From an uncultured Prevotellaceae bacterium (lineage in GTDB: Bacteria; Bacteroidota; Bacteroidia; Bacteroidales; Bacteroidaceae): DNA of 6,696 nt. Under the pieces are notes generated by a model, which did no database searches, had not been told where the DNA came from, and saw only the letters and a program-made list of their open reading frames with translations. Every line of letters starts with the position of its first letter. Position 1 is the stretch's first letter. The translations under genes were made by a program, and so were the position numbers. The stretch lies in the NCBI GenBank assembly GCA_937877605.1, contig CALFJA010000100.1:1-6696 (forward strand), in the 5' to 3' direction. Positions 1-5,778 of this stretch are shown in pieces.

Positions 1-1955
1 GCTTTTTTGAAGAGGGGAGAGCCGATGACGAATTTCCCGCCGGAGGGGTCCACCTGATAGAGTCCTACTGCCGACATGATGTACCACGACGACATCTGTC
101 CGACATCCTCGTTGCCGCTCAGTCCGTCGTAGTCGGCGTGGTAGAGTTCGGTCATTGTCTTGCGGAGGAGGGGTGCGGCCTTGAAAGGCTGTCCCACATA
201 GTTATACATATATATAATATGGTGGCTGGGCTCGTTGCCGTGGGCATACTGCCCGATGAGTCCTGAGATGTCTGGTGAGGCCTCTGCGCCCAGGTCTCCG
301 CTGACGATGAAGAGCGAGTCGAACTTCTCGATGAATGCCTTTTCGCTCTTGAAGCAGCTGACGAGTCCGTGCACATCGTGGGGCACGAGCCATGCATACT
401 GCCAGGCGTTGCCCTCGGTGTAGTCGTCCTGCCGGTGGATGGCGTTGAAGGGGTCGAACGGCTCGCGGAATTTCCCGTCGCTGCCGAGCCCCCGCATGAA
501 GCCCGTTGCTGGGTCGAAGTGCTTGCGGTAGAGTTGCGATCGGTTGTGGAAGTATTCGTAATCTTCGGTCTTACCCAGCAGTTTGGCCACCTTTGCCACT
601 CCGGCGTCGGCGATGGCATACTCCAGGTCCTTGGCCACCGTCTCGTAGGTGGGGTCGAGGTCGTAGGGAATGTATCCGTATTTCTTCAGCAGGTCGAGTC
701 CGCGGTCATCCTTCAGTGCCGACTGCTTGAGTGCCTCGAAGGCCAGTTCGCGGTCCATGGGGACTCCTTTCAGCAGGAGGTCGGCCAGCACGATGATGCC
801 GGGGTTGCCCACCATGCAGTCCGTTTCGTTGGCCATGAGGTGCCAGACGGGTAGCTTGCCCTGTTCCTTGTAGATGTGGAGGAGGGTCTGTGCCATGTCG
901 GCGAGGCGTTCCTGGTGGATGAGCGACATCAGCGGGTGTGCGGCGCGGTAGGTGTCCCAGAGCGAGAAGGTGGTGTAGTTGTTGAAGTCGGCATGGTGCC
1001 ACTGTGCGTCAGAGCCGCGGTACTGCCCGTCCACGTCGTTGAACACCGACGGAGCCACCATGGAATGGAACATGGCCGTGTAGAAGATGCGCTTGTATTC
1101 GTCGTTGTCGGTTTCTATGTCTATCTTCCCGAGGTGGCGTTCCCAGTCGTTACGGGCGTCGTTGCACACCTTGTCGAAGTCCCAGTGGGGGATTTCCTGC
1201 TGCAGGTTCTTGCGCGCTCCGTCGGTCGACACGGCCGACATGCCCACTTTCAGCAGCAGAGGCTCGCCGTCGAGGTCGAACTCGAAGACGGCAATCGTGT
1301 CTTGGTTCTCCACCAGCCGGAGGGCTTTGTTGCTCTCGGCGTAGAAACAGTCGAACTGCATCTTTGCCCATCCTTCCGAAGTGCGGTAGCCGCTGATGGT
1401 GTTGGGCGATTCCTGGTCGAAGGCCGCCTTCACCATCTTGTCCCATCCGATGCCCTGATGCAGGTCGAGTCGGAGCAGTCCCTTGCCTTCCTTTTGGGCG
1501 TAGGTGTAGCGGTGGAAGCCGGCGCGCTGCGTGGCGGTGAGTTCAACCCGCACTTCGGGGTCGCCCACCTGCAGGGCATAGTAGCCCGGGCCGACGGTCT
1601 CCCGGTCGTGGGTGAATCGTATCTGCGCCTGTTCCTTGTTGCCGACGGGCAGGAATGCCACATCGCCCAGTTCGCCTATGCCCGTGCCGGAGAGGTGCTG
1701 GTGGCCGAAACCGATGATGGTGGAGTCGCTGTAGTGGTAGCCTGAGCACCAGTCCCAGCCTTTTGTCAACTGTGTCGGGCCGAGCTGCACATAGCCGAAG
1801 GGCACATTGGCACCCAGGAAGACATGCCCGTGACCGCCCGTTCCGATGTAGGGGTCGACATACTGGACTTTCATGTCCGGCTTCTTGCAGCAATTCTGCG
1901 CCATCATAACCGATGGCAGCAAGGTCAGCAGCAGACCTATAAGGATGTTTCTCAT
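1..1955 (-). CDS. Secreted GH92 family alpha-mannosidase-type glycosidase (partial, C-terminus beyond window)
   Basis: This frame gives 651 uninterrupted codons (1955 down to 3) and runs off the left edge. GH92 enzymes are calcium-dependent exo-acting alpha-mannosidases of about 700-800 residues that trim mannose from N-glycans or yeast mannan in the Bacteroidota periplasm or at the cell surface. Residues 1-19 form a Sec signal peptide (Arg2, hydrophobic core 4-15, likely cleavage after MMA); there is no clear lipobox. Family blocks in order are YVDPYIGTGGHGHVFLGANV (32-51), GFGHQHLSGTGIGELGDVAF (82-101), YTTFSLWDTYRAAHPL (327-342), GNAWQYAWLVPHD (515-527), HGNEPSHH (572-579) and GNEDVGQMSSWY (614-625). 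Glu575 in the GNEPSHH block is the likely general acid, by analogy with characterised members. I cannot place the catalytic-base aspartates, which may lie in the missing part of roughly 100 residues. The start at 1955 is supported by the signal peptide and by a promoter 24 bp upstream. Linkage preference (alpha-1,2 or other) cannot be read from this fragment. No SusC/SusD genes are visible on the upstream side. Confidence 0.95.
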   Translation of the reverse strand, partial: MRNILIGLLLTLLPSVMMAQNCCKKPDMKVQYVDPYIGTGGHGHVFLGANVPFGYVQLGPTQLTKGWDWCSGYHYSDSTIIGFGHQHLSGTGIGELGDVAFLPVGNKEQAQIRFTHDRETVGPGYYALQVGDPEVRVELTATQRAGFHRYTYAQKEGKGLLRLDLHQGIGWDKMVKAAFDQESPNTISGYRTSEGWAKMQFDCFYAESNKALRLVENQDTIAVFEFDLDGEPLLLKVGMSAVSTDGARKNLQQEIPHWDFDKVCNDARNDWERHLGKIDIETDNDEYKRIFYTAMFHSMVAPSVFNDVDGQYRGSDAQWHHADFNNYTTFSLWDTYRAAHPLMSLIHQERLADMAQTLLHIYKEQGKLPVWHLMANETDCMVGNPGIIVLADLLLKGVPMDRELAFEALKQSALKDDRGLDLLKKYGYIPYDLDPTYETVAKDLEYAIADAGVAKVAKLLGKTEDYEYFHNRSQLYRKHFDPATGFMRGLGSDGKFREPFDPFNAIHRQDDYTEGNAWQYAWLVPHDVHGLVSCFKSEKAFIEKFDSLFIVSGDLGAEASPDISGLIGQYAHGNEPSHHIIYMYNYVGQPFKAAPLLRKTMTELYHADYDGLSGNEDVGQMSSWYIMSAVGLYQVDPSGGKFVIGSPLFKK

Positions 1956-1978
1956 GACAGTTTGCGGTAAATGTCCCA

Positions 1979-1986
1979 CAAAGATA
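1979..1986 (-). promoter_or_regulatory. Bacteroidota -7 promoter box for the GH92 gene
   Basis: On the minus strand this reads TATCTTTG, an exact match to TAnnTTTG. Its last base is 23 nt from the GH92 ATG, which predicts a leader of only about 16 nt. No TTTG -33 element is visible at the usual 19-20 nt spacing, so the promoter may be weak or need an activator. The assignment rests on motif match and position only. Confidence 0.6.
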
Positions 1987-2017
1987 AGACATTTTTCGAT
2001 AATCGTTGCTCTTGGTG

Positions 2018-2059
2018 CGGAAAACTTTCAAAAATCGGGTTTGAAACAGTCGTTTTCCG
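2018..2059. promoter_or_regulatory. Inverted repeat CGGAAAAC...GTTTTCCG in the GH92/tdk divergent region
   Basis: CGGAAAAC (2018-2025) and its exact complement GTTTTCCG (2052-2059) are separated by 26 bp. The right arm is also the left edge of the REP-like block. The half-site CGGAAAA/TTTTCCG recurs as the palindrome at 2228-2243, so both could be sites for one DNA-binding protein. That role is inference from symmetry and repetition. Confidence 0.35.
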
Positions 2060-2135
2060 TTTAGACCCCAAACGCATTGCAACTTCCGCCCAAACGCCCT
2101 CCGTTTGGGGCCTAAACGCATTGTGTTTGGGGCTC
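2052..2135. repeat. REP-like palindromic repeat block, copy A
   Basis: This non-coding block is built from variants of CCAAACGC and its complement GCGTTTGG, arranged as nested hairpins. CCCAAACG (2089-2096) pairs with CGTTTGGG (2102-2109) around a 5-nt loop. CCCCAAACGCA near 2066-2076 can pair with TGTGTTTGGGG near 2122-2132, with one G-T pair. Positions 2052-2075 match the complement of 5853-5876 in copy B at 21 of 24 bases, so the two blocks belong to one family in inverted orientation. It lies between divergent promoters. All reading frames through it give low-complexity peptides unlike real proteins. Confidence 0.75.
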
Positions 2136-2167
2136 TTTCGGAGCGGAGCTGCAAGTTGTTGATAATC

Positions 2168-2186
2168 AAACCGTTGCGAAACCGTT
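2168..2186 (+). repeat. Direct repeat AAACCGTT x2 at 11-bp spacing, upstream of tdk
   Basis: AAACCGTT occurs at 2168-2175 and again at 2179-2186, separated by GCG, so equivalent bases are 11 bp apart, about one helical turn. The pair lies about 57 bp upstream of the tdk -7 box. This spacing is common for tandem activator half-sites, but an 8-bp repeat can also arise by chance. Confidence 0.25.
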
Positions 2187-2227
2187 TTCAGATTTTTGTA
2201 TTTTTTGGCCTCCGACATTTCTCCGTC

Positions 2228-2243
2228 ACGGAAAATTTTCCGT
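2228..2243. promoter_or_regulatory. 16-bp perfect palindrome at the tdk promoter (possible operator)
   Basis: ACGGAAAATTTTCCGT is perfectly self-complementary over 16 bp. Its final T is also the first base of the tdk -7 box, so a bound protein would cover the -33 to -7 spacer. That position suits a repressor of tdk and its downstream partner. With no loop it is more plausible as a DNA site than as an RNA hairpin. The half-site CGGAAAA recurs at 2018 and 2053. No regulator is encoded nearby. Confidence 0.45.
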
Positions 2244-2250
2244 ACTTTTG
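2243..2250 (+). promoter_or_regulatory. Bacteroidota -7 promoter box for tdk
   Basis: TACTTTTG matches TAnnTTTG exactly and ends 7 nt before the tdk ATG at 2258. A transcript from it would start within a base or two of the ATG, so tdk may be translated from a leaderless or nearly leaderless mRNA. No TTTG -33 element lies at standard spacing; TTTC at 2218-2221 is the nearest weak match. Confidence 0.6.
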
Positions 2251-2257
2251 TAGCACT

Positions 2258-2854
2258 ATGGCAACAAACAATCAGGGCGAATTCCACCGCGCCGGCAGAA
2301 TAGAGGTGGTGTGCGGCTCGATGTTCTCAGGCAAGACCGAGGAACTCATCCGCCGAATGAAGAGAGCAAAATTTGCAAAGCAGAAGGTGGAAATCTTCAA
2401 ACCGGCCATCGATGTGCGCTATTCCGAGGAGGATGTGGTCAGCCACGACCAGAACCATATCCCCTCCACGCCGGTCGACTCCTCGGCATCCATCCTGCTG
2501 CTCTCGTCCGACATCGATGTGGTGGGCATCGACGAGGCACAGTTTCTTGACGAAGGGCTCGTCGATGTGTGCAACGAACTGGCCAACCGCGGCGTCCGCG
2601 TCATCGTGGCAGGCCTCGACATGGACTTCAAGGGCGTGCCCTTCGGACCCATACCGGCCCTCTGTGCCATCGCAGACGATGTCACCAAGGCTCACGCCAT
2701 CTGTGTCAAGTGCGGCTCGCTGGCCTATCTCAGCCACCGGCTCATCAAGAGCGACAAGCGCGTTGTGCTCGGCGAGAAGGACGAGTACGAGCCACTCTGC
2801 CGCGAATGCTACAACAAAGCCATAGCCGAAGAACAACAAACAGCCAACGACTGA
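2258..2854 (+). CDS. tdk: Thymidine kinase (TK1-like, type II)
   Basis: Thymidine kinase phosphorylates thymidine to dTMP with ATP, the salvage route to dTTP in the cytoplasm. The 198-residue product has the family's usual length and all its landmarks: P-loop GSMFSGKT (20-27), DEAQF (92-96) with Glu93 as likely catalytic base, GLDMDFKG (119-126), PFGPIPAL (128-135), and a zinc-binding set of two CxxC pairs (Cys149/Cys152 and Cys181/Cys184). The frame stays open upstream to an ATG at 2105, but that extension reads through the repeat block and the promoter and has no family similarity, so 2258 is the start. The next gene begins 5 bp after the stop, which indicates an operon. The palindrome at 2228-2243 is the only visible hint of regulation. 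Product assignment is secure. Confidence 0.97.
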   Translation: MATNNQGEFHRAGRIEVVCGSMFSGKTEELIRRMKRAKFAKQKVEIFKPAIDVRYSEEDVVSHDQNHIPSTPVDSSASILLLSSDIDVVGIDEAQFLDEGLVDVCNELANRGVRVIVAGLDMDFKGVPFGPIPALCAIADDVTKAHAICVKCGSLAYLSHRLIKSDKRVVLGEKDEYEPLCRECYNKAIAEEQQTAND

Positions 2855-2859
2855 ACACC

Positions 2860-3984
2860 ATGCAAGAAAAAATCACCTTCGATCGGCTGGTGCGCTGGAT
2901 GGGCATCGCACTCGTCATAGGCATCGTCATCTTTGCCGTCGACTACCTCAGCAGCGTCCTCCTGCCCTTCTTCGTGGCATGGTTCCTGGCCTATCTCACC
3001 TACCCACTGGTGAAGTTCATACAGTACCGACTCCATGTCAAGGTACGCACCATCGCCATCATCATCACCATGCTGCTCCTCCTGTGCTTCGTCGGACTCA
3101 TCGTCTACCTCATCATCCCCCCGATGATAGAGCAGATACAGAAGGTGGGCGACATCATCTCCCACTGGGTGCAGCACAAGAGCAACAGCAACGAAATCGT
3201 AGTGCGCGTCCAGGACTGGGTGGCTGCCAACCGCGAGCAAATCGAAGCCTTCTTCCGCAGCAGCGACTTCAGCAACACCGTCAAGGCCGCCATGCCCAAA
3301 CTCTTCAGCCTGCTCGGCCAAACCGCCACCGTAATCATCAGCATCATTGCATCCATGATTACCCTGCTGTACATGTTCTTCATCCTGCTCGACTACGAAT
3401 ACCTCACCAACAGCGTCGTGAAAATCTTCCCCAAGAAGAGCCGCCCCTTCTGGAACGCACTCATACACGATGTGGAACGCGCACTGAACAACTACATCCG
3501 CGGGCAAGGCCTCGTGGCACTCTGCATGGGAATCATGTTCTGTATCGGCTTCTCTCTCATGGACTTCCCCATGGCTATAGGCCTGGGCATTCTCATAGGC
3601 ATCCTGGACCTGGTGCCATACCTGCACACCTTCGCCCTCATTCCCACCGCATTCCTCGCCATGCTCAAGGCTTCCGACACCGGACAGAGCTTCTGGCTCA
3701 TCTTCGGTATGGCCGTGGGGCTCTTCATTGTGGTCCAGATCATCACCGACATGATTGTCACTCCCAAGATAATGGGCAAGGCCATGGGACTCAACCCGGC
3801 CGTGCTGCTTCTCTCACTCTCCGTCTGGGGAGCCCTGCTCGGGTTCATCGGACTCATCATCGCCCTGCCGGCCACCACGCTCATCATTGCCTATTGGCAG
3901 CGGTATGTCACCCATGAGACCGACGAGAAACATCCGCCCGTGAAACCGACACCGCCCGAAAGCAAGACAAAGACAGAAAAATAA
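2860..3984 (+). CDS. AI-2E/PerM-family membrane transporter
   Basis: This 374-residue protein belongs to the AI-2E transporter (PerM/YdiK/TqsA) family of polytopic inner-membrane permeases. Hydrophobic segments lie at about 12-28, 31-50, 63-87, 151-178, 215-233, 236-256, 258-270, 278-298 and 312-346. A soluble stretch of about 60 residues (88-148) follows the third segment, as is usual for the family. The C-terminal block TPKIMGKAMGLNPAVLLLSL (301-320) and the following GALLGFIGLIIALPATTL are characteristic. The last 25 residues are a hydrophilic Lys/Pro/Glu-rich tail. The substrate cannot be told from sequence: members have been linked to AI-2 export, ion/proton antiport or unknown cargo, and the family name should not be read as evidence for quorum sensing. 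It begins 5 bp after tdk and should be cotranscribed with it; no functional link with thymidine salvage is known to me. Confidence 0.93.
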   Translation: MQEKITFDRLVRWMGIALVIGIVIFAVDYLSSVLLPFFVAWFLAYLTYPLVKFIQYRLHVKVRTIAIIITMLLLLCFVGLIVYLIIPPMIEQIQKVGDIISHWVQHKSNSNEIVVRVQDWVAANREQIEAFFRSSDFSNTVKAAMPKLFSLLGQTATVIISIIASMITLLYMFFILLDYEYLTNSVVKIFPKKSRPFWNALIHDVERALNNYIRGQGLVALCMGIMFCIGFSLMDFPMAIGLGILIGILDLVPYLHTFALIPTAFLAMLKASDTGQSFWLIFGMAVGLFIVVQIITDMIVTPKIMGKAMGLNPAVLLLSLSVWGALLGFIGLIIALPATTLIIAYWQRYVTHETDEKHPPVKPTPPESKTKTEK

Positions 3985-3996
3985 TTCCGCGATTTT

Positions 3997-4027
3997 TTTG
4001 CTTATTCGAAAAAACACCTTACCTTTG
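3997..4027 (+). promoter_or_regulatory. Promoter of tRNA-Lys (TTTG -33, TACCTTTG -7)
   Basis: TTTG at 3997-4000 and TACCTTTG at 4020-4027 are separated by 19 nt, the best match in the window to the two-part Bacteroidota housekeeping promoter. Transcription would start near 4034, about 25 nt before the mature tRNA. It lies just after the stop of the AI-2E-family gene, where I see no convincing terminator, so read-through from the tdk operon is also possible. Confidence 0.8.
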
Positions 4028-4059
4028 CAACCGCTTTCCGGACAAAGGAAGGTTGGAAA

Positions 4060-4132
4060 GACTCGTTAGCTCAGTTGGTAGAGCATCACACTTTTAATGT
4101 GGGGGTCTTGGGTTCGAGCCCCAAACGGGTCA
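4060..4132 (+). tRNA. tRNA-Lys, anticodon UUU
   Basis: The sequence folds as a complete cloverleaf. The 7-bp acceptor stem is GACTCGT with ACGGGTC (one T-G pair). The D arm is GCTC-AGTTGGTA-GAGC, the anticodon stem TCACA/TGTGG, and the T arm TTGGG-TTCGAGC-CCCAA. The anticodon loop CTTTTAA (4091-4097) gives anticodon TTT at 4093-4095, which reads AAA and AAG lysine codons. Discriminator base A4132 is followed by an encoded CCA (4133-4135). It is preceded by its own promoter and followed 8 nt after the CCA by a strong hairpin, so it is probably a single-gene transcription unit. Confidence 0.97.
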
Positions 4133-4142
4133 CCAAAGTGAC

Positions 4143-4174
4143 AAGAAAGAGAGCTTTTGACGGCTCTCTTTCTT
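4143..4174 (+). terminator. Hairpin terminator after tRNA-Lys
   Basis: AAGAAAGAGAGC (4143-4154) pairs perfectly over 12 bp with GCTCTCTTTCTT (4163-4174) around an 8-nt loop. The descending arm ends in TTTCTT, and TTTT follows at 4177-4180, so it resembles an intrinsic terminator with a weak U tract. Being symmetric, it could also act on transcripts arriving from the minus-strand genes. Confidence 0.7.
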
Positions 4175-4200
4175 CGTTTTCGGGGGCTCTCACCCAAGGG
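4145..4200 (+). repeat. 56-bp direct repeat, copy 1
   Basis: Positions 4145-4200 match 4277-4332 at 54 of 56 bases, in direct orientation with a 132-bp period. The repeat contains the terminator hairpin plus the conserved tail CGGGGGCTCTCACCCAAGGG (4181-4200), which the hairpin does not explain. It lies just 3' of tRNA-Lys in the convergent gap. Confidence 0.9.
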
Positions 4201-4276
4201 TTCTTTCTCCGCTTCGCTCTGAAAGCGTCTCCAAAGGAGCCGAGCGCGAGCCTCCAAACGGTGCAGGGAATAGCAT

Positions 4277-4332
4277 GAAAGAGGGCTTTTTACGGCTCTC
4301 TTTCTTCGTTTTCGGGGGCTCTCACCCAAGGG
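4277..4332 (+). repeat. 56-bp direct repeat, copy 2, with hairpin
   Basis: This second copy has two substitutions (G at 4284 and T at 4291 against A and G in copy 1). The hairpin survives: GAAAGAGGGC (4277-4286) pairs with GCTCTCTTTC (4295-4304), one G-T pair included. The copy ends 8 bp from the stop of the convergent GNAT gene, so its hairpin may terminate that minus-strand transcript. The 76-bp spacer between copies carries no gene that I can support. Confidence 0.85.
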
Positions 4333-4340
4333 GATGGCGT

Positions 4341-4781
4341 TCAGCAGTTCAGCACCATGCGGATATGTTCTATGCCGGCTTCGTCGAAGGGCTCGGAACA
4401 GGCGGTGAATCCGAGCTGCTCGTAGAATCCGACGGCATGGGTCTGAGCCTCTATTCTGATGGTTTTGGCACCCTGTTCGCGGGCGGTCCGGATGATTGCT
4501 TCCATCAGTCGCCTTCCCATTCCCGTCCGGCGCTCCAGCGTCAGGACGCGTCCGATGTGCCAGGTGTGCGGCTCTTCCTCTTCGAAAAGGCGCCCGTAGG
4601 CCACCACTGCCTGCCCTTTCCTGATGAAGAAGTGGGTGCTGCGGTAGTCGATGTCGTCCATGTCGAGATAGAAGCAGCGCTGCTCTGCCACGAACACGGC
4701 GAAGCGGGCCTTCAGCAGTTCGTAGAGTTCCTCGGTGGTGAGGCCGGCAAATGTCTTTGATGCTATGTGGTATTCAGTCAT
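4341..4781 (-). CDS. ElaA-like GNAT family N-acetyltransferase
   Basis: GNAT enzymes transfer an acetyl group from acetyl-CoA to an amine. This 146-residue protein has the usual ElaA length and pattern: LYELLKARFAVFVAEQRCFY (19-38), then DMDDIDYRSTHFF (40-52), the core strand IGRVLTLE (76-83), the acetyl-CoA pyrophosphate loop RRTGMG (84-89) followed by helix RRLMEAIIRTAREQ, then IRIEAQTHAVGFYEQLGF (108-125) and the ending GIEHIRM (136-142). The acceptor substrate of ElaA proteins is not established to my knowledge. The ATG at 4781 is preceded by AAAGGAA, a plausible ribosome binding site. It is last of three same-strand genes, 55 bp after the YjbR-like gene. No -7 box is evident in that gap, so cotranscription is likely. 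Confidence 0.93.
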   Translation of the reverse strand: MTEYHIASKTFAGLTTEELYELLKARFAVFVAEQRCFYLDMDDIDYRSTHFFIRKGQAVVAYGRLFEEEEPHTWHIGRVLTLERRTGMGRRLMEAIIRTAREQGAKTIRIEAQTHAVGFYEQLGFTACSEPFDEAGIEHIRMVLNC

Positions 4782-4836
4782 TTCCTTTCAGTTTTTCGTT
4801 TTTCCGCGTGGTACATGCAATAGGGCAGGGTACGGG

Positions 4837-5175
4837 TTATTTCCTGGTTTTTGCAAGCAAGTACGATTTCCGCACCAGTTCAAGTATTTCGCTGTCGGGC
4901 ATGTCGGCCCCGGTTTTCACGCCAATCCAGTGCCGGCGGTTGCCGTTGTAGGGATTGCCGACAGCCTCGTAGCGTTCTTTGAGTTCGTCCATTTCGTCGG
5001 GAGCACAGCGGATGGTTATCTCGGAGAAGTCGTCTATGTTGAAATAGCAGTACATGCGGCGGTTGATGTAGAACACCAGTATGGTGAGCCGTCCGCGGGT
5101 GAACTTCTCGAAGGGCGTGCCTTCGGTGGTGCCGGGCAGCGACAGGCAGTAGTTGCGGAAGTCTTCAATGTTCAT
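4837..5175 (-). CDS. MmcQ/YjbR-like double-wing DNA-binding family protein
   Basis: The 112-residue product matches the MmcQ/YjbR family: a short N-terminal helix MNIEDFRNYCLSLPGTTEGT (1-20) followed by PFEKFTRGRLTILVF (21-35), a beta-rich middle with a run of aromatics (YCYFNIDDF, 42-50), and the family's late block HWIGVKTGADMPDSEILELV (82-101) ending in a C-terminal helix. Members are small alpha/beta proteins described as having a DNA-binding-like (CyaY-like or double-wing) fold; their biological role is mostly unknown. The start at 5175 overlaps the exonuclease stop in the sequence ATGA, which fixes the start and implies translational coupling. The frame is open further upstream, but only inside the exonuclease gene. 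The partnership with a nuclease suggests, but does not show, a nucleic-acid role. Confidence 0.9.
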   Translation of the reverse strand: MNIEDFRNYCLSLPGTTEGTPFEKFTRGRLTILVFYINRRMYCYFNIDDFSEITIRCAPDEMDELKERYEAVGNPYNGNRRHWIGVKTGADMPDSEILELVRKSYLLAKTRK

Positions 5176-5663
5176 AGTATTTCCCTTGCTATCCATGCAC
5201 AGGCCTCTGCGTCGGCGAGGGCGTGGTGGTGATGTTCCAGTTGGTAGCCGCATGCTTCCGCCACGGTGTGCAATTGGTGGTTGGGCAGGCTGGGGAAGGC
5301 CCGCCGTGCGGCCATGCAGGTGCAATGGAAGCGGTAGTCGGGGTAGTCCATCCCGTAGCAGCGGAACACGGCCTTGAGGCAACGCTCGTCGAAAGCCTTG
5401 TTGTGTGCCACCAGCGGCAGACCCTCAATGAGCGGCGCCACCTGGCTCCACACCACGGGGAAGACGGGTGCTTCTTCGGTGTCTTCACGGGTCAGGCCGT
5501 GCACCTGCGTGTTCCAGTAGTTGTAGTAGTTGGGCTCCGGCTGTATGAGCGAATAGTAGGAGCCGGCCATCTCGCCGCCCCTGACGATGACGATGCCCAC
5601 CGCACATACCGAGGTCGGCTCGCGGTTGGCGGTCTCGAAGTCTATGGCTGCAAAGTCTCTCAT
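5172..5663 (-). CDS. DEDDh-family 3'-5' exonuclease (DNA polymerase III epsilon-like)
   Basis: This 163-residue protein is a stand-alone DEDDh (RNase T/DnaQ-like) exonuclease domain, the type that uses two metal ions to remove nucleotides from 3' ends of DNA or RNA. All motifs are present: Exo I AIDFETAN with Asp8 and Glu10, Exo II VAHNKAFD (85-92) with Asp92, and Exo III HxAxxD with His146 and Asp151 inside HHHHALADAEA. A likely substrate-facing segment, VHGLTREDTEEAP (54-66), is typical of epsilon-like proteins. Its short length and lack of a PHP or polymerase domain separate it from replicative PolC. An in-frame ATG at 5690 would add 9 residues, but these overlap the -7 box and have no family match, so I chose 5663. 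It heads a three-gene unit and its stop overlaps the next start by 4 nt. Substrate (DNA or RNA) is undetermined. Confidence 0.93.
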   Translation of the reverse strand: MRDFAAIDFETANREPTSVCAVGIVIVRGGEMAGSYYSLIQPEPNYYNYWNTQVHGLTREDTEEAPVFPVVWSQVAPLIEGLPLVAHNKAFDERCLKAVFRCYGMDYPDYRFHCTCMAARRAFPSLPNHQLHTVAEACGYQLEHHHHALADAEACAWIAREIL

Positions 5664-5677
5664 GGCGTTCTCAAGCA

Positions 5678-5685
5678 CAAAGGTA
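5678..5685 (-). promoter_or_regulatory. Bacteroidota -7 promoter box for the exonuclease operon
   Basis: The minus strand reads TACCTTTG, an exact TAnnTTTG match, ending 14 nt before the chosen ATG at 5663. Transcription would start about 7-8 nt ahead of that ATG and downstream of the alternative ATG at 5690, which supports the shorter protein. No good -33 element is visible. Confidence 0.6.
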
Positions 5686-5778
5686 GGCATTTTTCCCGGT
5701 TTTTGCAGTGCTAATTCCCGCCTTTTTTCACACTCTTCCGGCAGGGGTGCAGGGAGGTGCTTTTTCGGGTAGCCGGAA

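Noticed and set aside
876..1745. Long open plus-strand frame of 289 codons opposite the GH92 gene
   Set aside because: It is the antisense of well-conserved GH92 codons. Its valine- and glycine-rich translation matches no family, and several other frames here are equally open because of the GC-rich codon use.
2199..2207. Alternative -7 box TATTTTTTG further upstream of tdk
   Set aside because: It has one T too many to match TAnnTTTG, whereas the box at 2243-2250 is exact.
2105..2257. N-terminal extension of tdk by 51 codons from an upstream ATG
   Set aside because: It translates the repeat block, the palindrome and the -7 box, and has no similarity to thymidine kinases; the ATG at 2258 gives the standard family N-terminus.
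2809..3627. Open minus-strand frame of 272 codons opposite the AI-2E-family gene
   Set aside because: The Asp/Glu/His-rich translation is the expected antisense of hydrophobic transmembrane codons; the plus-strand gene is clearly the real one.
3977..4000. Intrinsic terminator after the AI-2E-family gene
   Set aside because: There is a run of seven T at 3993-3999, but the only preceding pairing is a weak A/T stem. The last T residues and the following G belong to the tRNA promoter -33 element.
4066..4329. Small open frames across the tRNA and the two direct repeats (both strands)
   Set aside because: They translate the tRNA or its antisense and the repeated hairpin; the peptide simply repeats with the DNA repeat and matches no protein family.
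4120..4340. Integrated element using tRNA-Lys as attachment site
   Set aside because: The 56-bp repeats do not include the tRNA 3' end, there is no integrase, and only 76 bp lie between the copies, so no island is present.
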